A stretch of 64,000 bases of DNA from Mycolicibacterium stellerae (lineage in GTDB: Bacteria > Actinomycetota > Actinomycetes > Mycobacteriales > Mycobacteriaceae), in assembly GCF_003719305.1 (NCBI RefSeq), contig NZ_RARC01000024.1, positions 36,363 to 100,362 of the forward strand, given 5' to 3'. Made by a program: the position numbers and the translations under genes. How positions within the stretch are numbered: position 1 is the first letter of the stretch; each line of letters begins with the position of its first letter. Shown here piece after piece: positions 44,662-52,736 of this stretch. Under the pieces are notes generated by a model. That model searched no databases and was not told the DNA's origin. It saw only the letters and a program-made list of their open reading frames with translations.

Positions 44662-45857
44662 GCCCCGAACCCGTTTACATCCTCGGCGCCGGCATGCATC
44701 CGTGGGGGAAGTGGGGTCGCGACTTCACCGAGTACGGCGTCGTCGCCGCGCGAGCCGCACTCGCCGAGGCCGGCCTGGACTGGCGCCAAATCCAGCTGGT
44801 TGCGGGCGCCGACACCATCCGCAACGGATACCCCGGCTTCGTCGCGGGGGCGACGTTCGCCCAGAAGCTCGGCTGGAACGGTGTTCCCGTTACCTCGAGC
44901 TACGCCGCATGCGCCAGCGGCTCGCAGGCCCTGCAGAGCGCGCGGGCTCAGATTCTGGCGGGATTCTGCGACGTCGCCCTGGTGATCGGTGCAGACACCA
45001 CGCCCAAGGGCTTCTTCGCGCCGGTCGGCGGAGAACGCAAGAACGATCCGGATTGGCAGCGCTTCCACCTGATCGGCGCGACGAACACGGTGTACTTCGC
45101 GCTGCTGGCGCGCCGCCGGATGGACCTCTACGGCGCGACGCTCGAAGACTTCGCGCAGGTAAAGGTCAAGAACGCCAAGCACGGCCTGGACAACCCGAAC
45201 GCGCGCTACCGCAAGGAAAGCTCCGTCGAGGATGTGCTTGCCAGCCCGGTGGTGTCGGATCCGCTTCGGCTGCTTGATATTTGCGCGACGTCCGACGGCG
45301 CGGCGGCTCTGATCGTGGCGAGCAAGGCGTTCGCCGAGAAGCACCTCGGATCGGTGGAGGGTGTGCCTTCGGTGCGTGCCGTCAGCCTTCAAACACCGCA
45401 GTATCCTCAGCATCTGCCCGAATTACCGGATATCGCAACCGATTCGACTGCCGCCGTGGCTGCACCAGAACGCGTTTTCAAGGACCAGATCCTCGATGCC
45501 GCCTACGCGGAGGCCGGTATCGGACCCGAGGACCTCAGCCTCGCGGAGGTCTACGACCTCTCGACGGCGCTGGAACTCGACTGGTACGAGCATCTCGGCC
45601 TGTGCGCCAAGGGCGAGGCCGAGGGGCTGTTGCGCAGCGGCGCAACGACGATCGGCGGAAAGATCCCCGTCAACGCGTCCGGCGGTTTGGCGTGTTTCGG
45701 CGAGGCGATCCCGGCTCAGGCCATCGCCCAGGTCTGCGAGTTGACATGGCAGCTGAAGGGCCAGGCCACCGGCCGCCAGGTCGAGGGTGCCACCGTCGGC
45801 GTCACGGCCAATCAGGGATTGTTCGGACACGGCTCGTCGGTGGTCGTGGCTCGCTAG
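44658..45857 (+). CDS. Thiolase-like lipid-transfer protein (Rv1627c-type)
   Basis: A 399-aa thiolase-fold protein. Cys85 in YAACASGSQAL occupies the nucleophile position; NASGGLACFGEAIPA and NQGLFGHGSSVV are the C-terminal family motifs. The GHG motif near the end replaces the second cysteine of true thiolases, typical of SCP-x/Ltp-type proteins that perform retro-aldol or related CoA-ester chemistry with a DUF35 partner. It starts at ATG 44658 inside the DUF35 stop. Confidence 0.9.
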   Translation: MSPEPVYILGAGMHPWGKWGRDFTEYGVVAARAALAEAGLDWRQIQLVAGADTIRNGYPGFVAGATFAQKLGWNGVPVTSSYAACASGSQALQSARAQILAGFCDVALVIGADTTPKGFFAPVGGERKNDPDWQRFHLIGATNTVYFALLARRRMDLYGATLEDFAQVKVKNAKHGLDNPNARYRKESSVEDVLASPVVSDPLRLLDICATSDGAAALIVASKAFAEKHLGSVEGVPSVRAVSLQTPQYPQHLPELPDIATDSTAAVAAPERVFKDQILDAAYAEAGIGPEDLSLAEVYDLSTALELDWYEHLGLCAKGEAEGLLRSGATTIGGKIPVNASGGLACFGEAIPAQAIAQVCELTWQLKGQATGRQVEGATVGVTANQGLFGHGSSVVVAR

Positions 45858-46044
45858 CCTCCTCCCATGGCCTCAGCCGTCGAGGAGATTGCGCCCGCCC
45901 TCTTTGGTCGTCGATGACACCACCATCGAGGGCGTTGCGAAAGGCGAGTCGACGGGGTGGATCATGCAGGCCCGAGTGGAGGTCCCCGGAGCGGGATCAC
46001 CCTAGACCCGGGCCCGCGCCGCGGACGCGTCGCGAGCGCTCAAC

Positions 46045-46077
46045 CTTGTACGGTTTGAGCTCGATGATCTGTACAAG
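46045..46077. promoter_or_regulatory. Inverted repeat CTTGTAC-N19-GTACAAG in an intergenic region
   Basis: Perfect 7-bp arms 19 bp apart lie in the 289-bp gap (45858-46146) after the thiolase gene, in which I find no convincing gene. It could be an operator or a hairpin downstream of livF. Confidence 0.3.
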
Positions 46078-46146
46078 AATGAGCGGTCGGCAGTTTTTCA
46101 CCGGGCCTATTGCCGAGAGCGTCCGCGCGCACCACCGCTCGCTTTG

Positions 46147-46899
46147 CTAGGCGACGCCGAGGTAGGCGGCGCGAATGCTGTCGTCCTCCAGCAACTCTCG
46201 GGCATTACCCTCACGGGTGATCTCGCCCGTCTCCAGAATGTAGGCACGGTCGGACCGGGTGAGCGCCTGCTGCGCGTTCTGCTCGACGAGCAGCACCGTC
46301 GTGCCCTGCGCGTTGATGTCGGCGATGATCTTGAAGATCTGAGATATCACCATGGGCGCCAACCCCATCGACGGCTCGTCGAGCAGCAGCACCTCGGGAC
46401 GCGCCATCAGCGCCCGGCCGATCGCCAGCATCTGCTGCTCACCGCCGGACAGCGTGCCGCCCACCTGGCTCCTGCGCTCGGCCAGCCGAGGAAAGGTCTC
46501 CAGCACCCAGTCGAGACGTTCTTTGTGCTCCGCCTTGGACGCGAATTTGCGTCCGTAACAACCCATTTCCAGGTTCTCAATGACGCTCATACCGGGAAAC
46601 ACACCGCGGCCCTCTGGCGCCTGGATCAGTCCTTCTGTCACCCGGCGGTGTGCTTTCACCCGCGAGATGTCTTTGCCCTCGAACCAGACCGAACCCGACG
46701 TCAGCGGCCGCAGCCCGGAGATGGCGCGCATGATCGTGGTCTTGCCCGCACCGTTGGAGCCAAGCAGGGTGACCAGCTCGCCTTTGCGTACCACCAGCGA
46801 CACCCCGTGCAGGGCCTTGATACGGCCGTAGTGCACGACGATGTCGCGGGCCTCCAGCAGGACAGGCCGGTCGTCGGCGTCGTCAGGAGAGTTCGTCAT
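46147..46899 (-). CDS. livF: Branched-chain amino acid ABC transporter ATPase LivF
   Basis: A 250-aa ABC ATPase. Walker A is GSNGAGKT, the signature is LSGGEQQMLAIGRAL, and Walker B is LLLDEPSMGLAP. The C-terminal EGNARELLEDDSIRAAYLG is the LivF pattern. I chose ATG 46899, which overlaps the livG end by 17 bp. It is the last gene of a livK-livH-livM-livG-livF cluster and energises uptake of leucine, isoleucine, valine or related compounds. Confidence 0.93.
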   Translation of the reverse strand: MTNSPDDADDRPVLLEARDIVVHYGRIKALHGVSLVVRKGELVTLLGSNGAGKTTIMRAISGLRPLTSGSVWFEGKDISRVKAHRRVTEGLIQAPEGRGVFPGMSVIENLEMGCYGRKFASKAEHKERLDWVLETFPRLAERRSQVGGTLSGGEQQMLAIGRALMARPEVLLLDEPSMGLAPMVISQIFKIIADINAQGTTVLLVEQNAQQALTRSDRAYILETGEITREGNARELLEDDSIRAAYLGVA

Positions 46900-47737
46900 C
46901 GGGCACCCCCAGGTAGGCGGCGATGACCTTCGGGTCATCACGGATCTCGGCGGGCAACCCGTCCGCGATCTTTCGGCCGAACTCCAGCACCACGATCCGG
47001 TCGGTCACCCCCATCACCAACCGCATGTCGTGCTCGATGAGCAGCACCGTGTAGCCGTCGTCGCGGATCTTGCGGATCAGGTCGATCAACGCCGCCTTCT
47101 CGCTCGGGTTGAACCCCGCAGCCGGTTCGTCAAGGCATAGGAGCTTGGGTTCCGTTGCCAGCGCACGCGCGATCTCCAGGCGCCGCTGATCACCGTAGGG
47201 CAGGTTCTTCGCCTTCTCCTCACCGCGGTGCGCGATGCCGACGAAGTGCAGCAGCGCCGCGGATCGCTCGATCGCCGACTTCTCCTCGCGGCGGTGTCGC
47301 GGGGTGCGGGCTAGAGCGCCTGGCACCGAAGTGTGGTGCCGCGCATCGGTGCCGACAATGACGTTCTCGAGTGCGGTCATCTCGCCGAACAGCCGGATGT
47401 TCTGGAACGTGCGGGCGATTCCCTTGCGGGTGATCTGGTGGCGCTTGATGCGGCCCAGCGGCGCCCCGTCGAAGATCACCGAGCCGGAACTCGGTCGGTA
47501 GACGCCGGTGATCGCATTGAAGCAGGTGGTCTTGCCCGCACCGTTGGGGCCGATCATGCCGAGGATCTCGCCGCGTCGGATGTTGAAAGTGACCGAATCC
47601 AATGCGGTCAGCCCGCCGAACTTGACCGTCAAATCCTCTGTCTGCAGCAGAGTTTCACCTTCGGCGGCATGGATCTCGCGATGGACCCCGGCCAGTTCCT
47701 CGACGGTTTCGTCTGCGCCCGGCAACGGTGTGGTCAT
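46883..47737 (-). CDS. livG: Branched-chain amino acid ABC transporter ATPase LivG
   Basis: A 284-aa ABC ATPase. Walker A GPNGAGKT is followed by the LivG-specific FNAITGVYRP, then a long insertion (TDARHHTSVPGALARTPRHR), and Walker B LLCLDEPAAGFNP. The C-terminal RDDPKVIAAYLG ends in the typical LivG tail. It overlaps livM by 4 bp and livF by 17 bp. Confidence 0.94.
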   Translation of the reverse strand: MTTPLPGADETVEELAGVHREIHAAEGETLLQTEDLTVKFGGLTALDSVTFNIRRGEILGMIGPNGAGKTTCFNAITGVYRPSSGSVIFDGAPLGRIKRHQITRKGIARTFQNIRLFGEMTALENVIVGTDARHHTSVPGALARTPRHRREEKSAIERSAALLHFVGIAHRGEEKAKNLPYGDQRRLEIARALATEPKLLCLDEPAAGFNPSEKAALIDLIRKIRDDGYTVLLIEHDMRLVMGVTDRIVVLEFGRKIADGLPAEIRDDPKVIAAYLGVPDDELS

Positions 47738-48948
47738 GCCGCAGGCTCCTTCTCCGCGGGTGTCGCACGCAACAGATCGCGGGCGGCCTTGCCGTACGTC
47801 AGTAGCTGCTGGCGGGCCGGGAACAGACCTTCCGGGCGGAAGATCATCAGCACCACCAGCGCCAGACCGAAGAACAGGTACTTCAAGTCACCGAGGTTGA
47901 TGCCGAGGAATTCCACCCCCAGCAGGCGGTTGGGCAGGTACACGATGATGAATGCGCCGAAGATCACGCCGAGCTTGTTGCCCTGTCCGCCGAGCACCAC
48001 GGCGCACAGGAACAGCATCGAGTTGATGATGTTGAAGGTCGGCGGGGCAACGTACTGCACCTGGCCCGCGTACAGGGCTCCGGAAAGCCCACCGATCGCA
48101 GCACCGATCACGAATGCCCACAGCTTGAACCGGAAGGTGTTGACCCCCATGACTTCTGCAGCATCCTCGTCCTCGCGGATGGCGATCCAGGCGCGGCCGA
48201 CCCGGCTGCGCTCCAGGTTCCCGACGAGCATCAGGAGGCAGACGATGAGAAAGAGACCGAGCCAGAACCACCAGGTGCCGTAGTTCGCTTCGCCCGTCGA
48301 GTTCGCGCTCGAGAACACTCCCTCCGGGAGCTTCTCGCTCTCTCCCACCCGCGGGAACGCGACCTCGTTGAGGCCGCGTGGGCCGTTGGTGATATCGGAG
48401 AGGTTGTCCGCCATCAGCCGGATGATCTCGCCGAATCCCAGTGTGACGATCGCCAGGTAGTCGCCGCGCAACCGCAGCGTCGGGATACCGAGGATCAGGC
48501 CCGCAAGTGCGGTGATCGCCATCGCCAGCGGCACGCACGACAACCAGGCCCACGGGGTGCTCAAGAACTTGCCGGCACCGACCTGGTTCCACGGGCTGTC
48601 CGGGCTGGTGAGCAGCGCGACGGTGTAGGCGCCGACCGCGTAGAAGCCGACGTAGCCGAGGTCGAGCAGGCCGGCCTGGCCCACCACGACGTTGAGGCCG
48701 ATCGCGATGATCGCGACCATCGCGAACTGCGCCATCGTGCCGCCGAAGCTGATTCCCGGTGTGTCAAGGAACGGCGGGGTGTACAGCGGCAACAAGGCGA
48801 CGGCGCCGAACAGCAGCACACCGAAAATCCACTTCTGGGTCCGGGACAGACCGTCCCACCACTGCCTCAGGCCGTCGCCGGGCGCCAGCAGCCGCTTTGC
48901 CCGCTTCTCGCTTGCCGTCGATGCGCGATCCGACTCGCTTGAACTCAT
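47734..48948 (-). CDS. livM: Branched-chain amino acid ABC transporter permease LivM
   Basis: A 404-aa permease with about 10 hydrophobic helices after a charged N-terminal stretch. LivM landmarks are GQAGLLDLGYVGFYAVGAY, GIPTLRLRGDYLAIVTLGFGE and RAWIAIREDEDAAEVMGVN. It overlaps livH and livG by 4 bp each. Confidence 0.95.
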   Translation of the reverse strand: MSSSESDRASTASEKRAKRLLAPGDGLRQWWDGLSRTQKWIFGVLLFGAVALLPLYTPPFLDTPGISFGGTMAQFAMVAIIAIGLNVVVGQAGLLDLGYVGFYAVGAYTVALLTSPDSPWNQVGAGKFLSTPWAWLSCVPLAMAITALAGLILGIPTLRLRGDYLAIVTLGFGEIIRLMADNLSDITNGPRGLNEVAFPRVGESEKLPEGVFSSANSTGEANYGTWWFWLGLFLIVCLLMLVGNLERSRVGRAWIAIREDEDAAEVMGVNTFRFKLWAFVIGAAIGGLSGALYAGQVQYVAPPTFNIINSMLFLCAVVLGGQGNKLGVIFGAFIIVYLPNRLLGVEFLGINLGDLKYLFFGLALVVLMIFRPEGLFPARQQLLTYGKAARDLLRATPAEKEPAA

Positions 48949-49991
48949 GCGCGTGCCTTCCCGAGGCTCTCACCGAGTATCCCGGTCGGCCGGAACAACA
49001 GCACCATGACGAGCAACGCGAAGGCGATCACGTCACGCCACTGGGTGCCGAAAACGGCCTGCCCGTAGTTCTCCATGATGCCGAGCAACAGACCGCCGAG
49101 CAGCGCTCCGCGCAAGTTGCCGATACCACCGAGCACCGCAGCCGAGAACGCTTTGATACCGAGAAGGAATCCGCCGGAGTAGATGATCCCCTGCGGGACC
49201 TTCAACGTGTACAACAGCGCCGCGGCACCGGCCAACAGGCCGCCGATCAGGAAGGTCGTCATGATGATGCGTTCCCGCGAGACACCCATCAACGTGGCGG
49301 TGGTCGAGTCCTGTGCGACGGCGCGAATGCCGCGGCCGAACTTCGTCCTGTTGATCGCGATATCTGTCAGCAGCGCGAGGGCCAATGCCGCCACGATGAT
49401 GAGCAACGTGACGTTGGACACCGACGCGCCGAAGATGGTGAATTGGGTCTTCGGCTGCACAAGGATGATCGGCTGTTGAGCGTTACTGCCGCCGTAACCC
49501 TTGATCAGCTTGGGGAGAACGAAATGCACGAATTCCTGCAGTACGAACGACATGCCGATCGCGGTGATCAGGAAGGTCAGCGACCGCGCATTGCGTCTTC
49601 GTAGCGGCCGGTAGGCGACGAACTCCAGTCCGACCGCGGCCGTACCGGAGACCAGCATCGCGAACAACATGGCGATCGCCAGATACAACACCGTCAGCGC
49701 GATGCCCTTGTTGTACGCGTTGCCGCTGGGCGTGAAACCCAGGATGATGTCGAGCGCGAAGTAGGTCCCGAACATGCCGAGCATGAAAATCTCGGAATGA
49801 GCGAAGTTGATCAGGCGCAGCACACCGAACACCAGCGTGTAGCCGACCGCCACCAGCGCGTAGATCGCCCCCCACGACAATCCGTCGATCGTCAACTGCC
49901 AGAAGCCGCTTCGCAGGTTCTCCAGATTGAAGTTGATGTTGGCGGCCAGGCAGGCGTACTGGTCTAGACAGTCAGTGGGCATCAAGCTCAT
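48945..49991 (-). CDS. livH: Branched-chain amino acid ABC transporter permease LivH
   Basis: A 348-aa permease with about eight membrane helices. The WGAIYALVAVGYTLVFGVLRL N-terminal helix and GIRAVAQDSTTATLMGV loop are LivH signatures. The start is ATG 49991. An 83-bp gap with a strong hairpin separates it from the upstream binding-protein gene. Confidence 0.95.
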   Translation of the reverse strand: MSLMPTDCLDQYACLAANINFNLENLRSGFWQLTIDGLSWGAIYALVAVGYTLVFGVLRLINFAHSEIFMLGMFGTYFALDIILGFTPSGNAYNKGIALTVLYLAIAMLFAMLVSGTAAVGLEFVAYRPLRRRNARSLTFLITAIGMSFVLQEFVHFVLPKLIKGYGGSNAQQPIILVQPKTQFTIFGASVSNVTLLIIVAALALALLTDIAINRTKFGRGIRAVAQDSTTATLMGVSRERIIMTTFLIGGLLAGAAALLYTLKVPQGIIYSGGFLLGIKAFSAAVLGGIGNLRGALLGGLLLGIMENYGQAVFGTQWRDVIAFALLVMVLLFRPTGILGESLGKARA

Positions 49992-50033
49992 CCGGTGGCG
50001 GGTCCCTCGCGAAGGTTATCTTGAAGCGAAAAC

Positions 50034-50060
50034 GCGTCCGAGCCTTCAGGTCTCGGACGC
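50034..50060 (-). terminator. Intercistronic hairpin between livK and livH
   Basis: A 9-bp stem GCGTCCGAG with CTCGGACGC and a 9-nt loop, flanked by GAAGC/GCTTC arms, lies just after the binding-protein gene. It could partly terminate transcription or protect the upstream mRNA, giving more binding protein than permease. Confidence 0.55.
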
Positions 50061-50074
50061 GCTTCGCCGCAGGG

Positions 50075-51286
50075 TCACTGAACCTTGAAGATCCAGATCA
50101 AATTGGTAGTGAGCTCGCCGGTCGGCGACCACTGGTAGTTGCGTGCCACGCCCTGACCGTTGTAGTTCTTCACGAAATCGAGCAACGCGGGCCGGGTGAT
50201 GGCGCCCGAGTCGATGCCCTTGACCAGGATGGTGCCCAGGTCATAGCCCTCGGCGCTGTAGGTGCCAGCTTCTGCGTTGAACTTCTTCTGGTACTCCTCG
50301 GCGAACGGACCGGTGGCCGGACCGCACGGGCACGACAGGATCGCGTCCTTGGCAGCTTCACCGGCCTGGCTGACGAACTGCGGGTCCTTGGTTCCGTCGG
50401 CGCTGACGAACGTTCCTTCGAATCCGCCATCCTTGAGCTGCTGGACAAGCGGAGCGGCCTCCGAGTAGTAGCCGCCGTAGAACACCGCGTCCGGGCTGAC
50501 ACCCTTCACCTGGGTCACCGCAGCGGAGAAGTCCTTGTCGCCCTTCTTCACCGAGATGTTGCAACCCGAATCGGCGACGTCGCCCAACGTGTCACGAACG
50601 GCAGTCGCCAGGCCGAGGCCGTAGTCGGTGCTGTCGTCGATCACGCAGACCTTCTTGTAGCCCAGCGCGCCCTTCATGTAGTTCGCCACCGACGGACCCT
50701 GAACGGCGTCGTTCGCCAAACCGCGGAAGAACGTCTGCCAACCGTTCTCGCTGAGCGTCGGGTTCGTCGCCGAGGCCGTCACGGCCACCAGGCCGGCCTG
50801 GGCGAAGACACCGCCGGTGGCCTTCGTCTCGCCCGAGAACGCAGGGCCGACAAGCCCGATCGTGTACTGATCGTCGACAATCTGCGGTGCAATCGCCGTG
50901 GCCTTCTGCGGATCGCCCTCGGTATCGAAGGGCTTCAGCTGAATCTGGCAACCCGGATTGGCGGCGTTGTGCTTGTCGATCGCCAGCTGCACGCCGTTCT
51001 TGATGTTGATGCCGAGCGCCGCGTCAGGGCCGTTGAGCGCACCTGCCATGGCAATGGACACCGGCGGGCAGTTGGCTTTGCCGTCGCCTGCGGGATCGGC
51101 GGGTGCAGCACCCTCCGCCGCCTTGACCTCGCCGCCCTTCTCGTCGATCTGCACCTGCTCGACGATTTTCAGGTCAGTCTGCGATGACTCCTCTTCGGGC
51201 TTGGACTGCTGACAGGCAGCCATGCTGAGGACCACCAGTCCTGCGCTACCGAGCGCAACTGCGCTCCGTGTCACGCGACCGCGCAC
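50075..51286 (-). CDS. livK: Branched-chain amino acid-binding lipoprotein
   Basis: A 403-aa periplasmic-binding-fold lipoprotein. The signal peptide ends with lipobox SMAA-Cys25, followed by a Ser/Glu linker. The binding domain shows PVSIAMAGALNGPDAALG, GLVGPAFSGETKATGG and KVCVIDDSTDYGLG, as in LivJ/LivK-type receptors. It starts the liv cluster and delivers substrate to LivHM. The ligand could be a branched-chain amino acid, amide or short-chain acid. Confidence 0.92.
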   Translation of the reverse strand: MRGRVTRSAVALGSAGLVVLSMAACQQSKPEEESSQTDLKIVEQVQIDEKGGEVKAAEGAAPADPAGDGKANCPPVSIAMAGALNGPDAALGINIKNGVQLAIDKHNAANPGCQIQLKPFDTEGDPQKATAIAPQIVDDQYTIGLVGPAFSGETKATGGVFAQAGLVAVTASATNPTLSENGWQTFFRGLANDAVQGPSVANYMKGALGYKKVCVIDDSTDYGLGLATAVRDTLGDVADSGCNISVKKGDKDFSAAVTQVKGVSPDAVFYGGYYSEAAPLVQQLKDGGFEGTFVSADGTKDPQFVSQAGEAAKDAILSCPCGPATGPFAEEYQKKFNAEAGTYSAEGYDLGTILVKGIDSGAITRPALLDFVKNYNGQGVARNYQWSPTGELTTNLIWIFKVQ

Positions 51287-51409
51287 GTTTCACCTCCGAC
51301 TCGATGTTTCATCGGCATCGGCGATCCGGCCTCCGATCGGCCAGGGCGCTGACGCTTCGGGGTAGAACATAGCCAACACATGGCCGTGGTGCGCGTTTTC
51401 GGGGTATTG

Positions 51410-52033
51410 CTAGGCGGGCGGCGCGGCGTCCTCCGGCTCGTCGAGCGTCTCCAGCACCACCTCGGCAACGCGCCTCATGGTCGTGCGGCGGTCCATCGCC
51501 GCCCGCTGAATCCACTTGAACGCCTCGGGTTCGGACATCTGATGCTTGGTCTGGAGCAAACCCTTCGCCCGTTCGACCAGCTTGCGCGTCTCCAGCCGGT
51601 CCGAGAGCGTCGCGACTTCCTGCTCCAGCGCGGAGATCTCGTTGAACCGGCTGACCGCCACCTCGATCGCCGGAATCAGGTCGGTGATGGAGAACGGCTT
51701 GACGAGGTAGGCCATTGCGCCCGCATCGCGGGCCCTCTCGACCAAGTCACGTTGGCTGAAGGCGGTCAGCACGACGATCGGGGCGATGCGCTTGGCGGCG
51801 ATTTCGGAGGCCGCGTCGATGCCGTCGCGACGCGGCATCTTGACGTCCATGATCACCAGGTCGGGTTTGAGGCTTTCGGCCAACTCGACGGCTTCCTGCC
51901 CGTCACCGGCCTCGCCGACGACCTCGTAGCCCTCCTCGCGGAGCATCTCGGCCAAGTCGAGCCGGATGAGTGCTTCGTCCTCTGCGATGAGAACGCGGTG
52001 TGGCTTGACACCGTCTGTCGTTGGGGCGGTCAT
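51410..52033 (-). CDS. pdtaR: ANTAR-domain response regulator PdtaR
   Basis: A 207-aa regulator. The receiver domain has the phospho-acceptor Asp63 in LVIMDVKMPRRDG and Lys in YLVKPFS; the C-terminal ANTAR RNA-binding domain (about 140-196) contains LVERAKGLLQTKH and AFKWIQRAAMDRRTTM. The PdtaS kinase phosphorylates it, and ANTAR then binds paired hexaloop RNA hairpins to prevent termination. ATG 52033 matches the M. tuberculosis start; ATG 52042 is also possible. It is divergent from the tRNA-Leu gene. Confidence 0.95.
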   Translation of the reverse strand: MTAPTTDGVKPHRVLIAEDEALIRLDLAEMLREEGYEVVGEAGDGQEAVELAESLKPDLVIMDVKMPRRDGIDAASEIAAKRIAPIVVLTAFSQRDLVERARDAGAMAYLVKPFSITDLIPAIEVAVSRFNEISALEQEVATLSDRLETRKLVERAKGLLQTKHQMSEPEAFKWIQRAAMDRRTTMRRVAEVVLETLDEPEDAAPPA

Positions 52034-52085
52034 GGCTGCCATTGTGGCGGTCGCGGCCTCAGTCAGCGACCTCGGGGGATCCTCT

Positions 52086-52091
52086 ATGGTG
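52086..52091 (+). promoter_or_regulatory. -10 element of the tRNA-Leu gene
   Basis: TATGGT fits TANNNT and lies 10 nt before the mature 5' end of the tRNA. Confidence 0.4.
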
Positions 52092-52101
52092 GTAGGCCGC
52101 G

Positions 52102-52175
52102 CCCTCGTATCCCAACTGGCAGAGGAAACGGATTCAAAACCCGTACAGTGTGAGTTCGAATCTCACCGAGGGCAC
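52102..52175 (+). tRNA. tRNA-Leu (CAA), class I fold
   Basis: A 74-nt cloverleaf. The acceptor GCCCTCG pairs perfectly with CGAGGGC. The anticodon stem ACGGA/CCCGT has an A-C mismatch next to the loop TTCAAAA (anticodon CAA). The variable loop is only 5 nt (ACAGT). The T arm is GTGAG-TTCGAAT-CTCAC. Leucine tRNAs of bacteria normally carry a long variable arm, so this one is structurally unusual and its charging identity should be tested. No CCA is encoded here, but a duplicated 3' end 549 bp downstream has one. Confidence 0.85.
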
Positions 52176-52699
52176 TCGTGCTGCGAGCGTGTTTCCGCAG
52201 GCAAACAGCAATTCCAGGGCCCTGGCCGCTTGGCTCATTGGTTAGGCACGTCGAAGTAGTCGCGCCACGCCGTGATCTTGCCGTCGACGACCTCAAAGGC
52301 TCCCATGCACCGAGCAGATACGTTCCTGCCGTCGTAGACGAAGCGGTCGATGCGTTCCACCATGACCAGACCACCGTTGACCGCCACACTCAGGACTTGG
52401 AGATCTGCTCGATCCATCCGCTTGATGTAGCCCTCAACTGTTCGACGTATCTCCGCAAGCCCGCGATACGTGCCCATTGGGTCTACGACAACTGCATCGT
52501 CGCTGAAATGGGCCAGGACGTTGTTGGCGTCCAACGTCGCCCACGCGTTCAGCTTGGCCCGCACGACCTCTTCAGGTGTCATGACTCTCCCAATGCACCA
52601 GCAAGCAGATTTCGCCGCGCTGAAGATATACCGGACAGGCGCCGGCTACCGCGAATTGCACCGGATGGGGAGGGTGGGAGCCGTGGTCAGGCCCATGAC
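52176..52699. mobile_element. Probable remnant of an element integrated at tRNA-Leu
   Basis: The segment is bounded by the tRNA 3' end and a 26-bp near-perfect copy of that end (25 of 26). It holds one gene on the opposite strand and no integrase. The distal copy encodes the CCA tail that the intact tRNA lacks, as expected if an insertion displaced the native 3' end. It is a small scar or decayed island; inferred. Confidence 0.42.
52235..52582 (-). CDS. Limonene-1,2-epoxide hydrolase-like protein (SnoaL/NTF2 fold)
   Basis: A 115-aa cone-shaped NTF2-fold protein. The Arg77-x-Asp79 pair in VERIDR and Trp106-Arg-Asp108 in WRDYFD correspond to the Asp-Arg-Asp catalytic set and a pocket tryptophan of limonene epoxide hydrolase, and AFEVVDGKI precedes them as in that family. 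The tyrosine/asparagine water-activating pair is not clear. It is the only gene between the duplicated tRNA ends, so it may be cargo of the integrated segment. The start is ATG 52582. Confidence 0.78.
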   Translation of the reverse strand: MTPEEVVRAKLNAWATLDANNVLAHFSDDAVVVDPMGTYRGLAEIRRTVEGYIKRMDRADLQVLSVAVNGGLVMVERIDRFVYDGRNVSARCMGAFEVVDGKITAWRDYFDVPNQ

Positions 52700-52725
52700 G
52701 TGAGCTCGAATCTCACCGAGGGCAC
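52700..52725 (+). repeat. Duplicated tRNA-Leu 3' end (att-like direct repeat)
   Basis: The repeat runs GTGAGCTCGAATCTCACC then GAGGGCAC and matches 52151-52176 at 25 of 26 positions. It spans the T arm, the 3' acceptor strand and the discriminator A. Here the acceptor is followed by CCA, which is missing in the intact gene. The 5' half of a tRNA is absent. Confidence 0.8.
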
Positions 52726-52736
52726 CAGAGTCGTGG

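Noticed and set aside
45889..46005. Possible gene remnant (DDTTIEGVAKGESTGW) in the gap after the thiolase gene.
   Set aside because: Only about 30 codons look protein-like, there is no start with a ribosome site, and I could not link it to a family.
52229..52252. GCTTGGCTCATTGGTTAGGC, resembling a tRNA D arm, considered as a second tRNA remnant.
   Set aside because: It is part of the coding end of the epoxide-hydrolase-like gene and no other tRNA arms accompany it.
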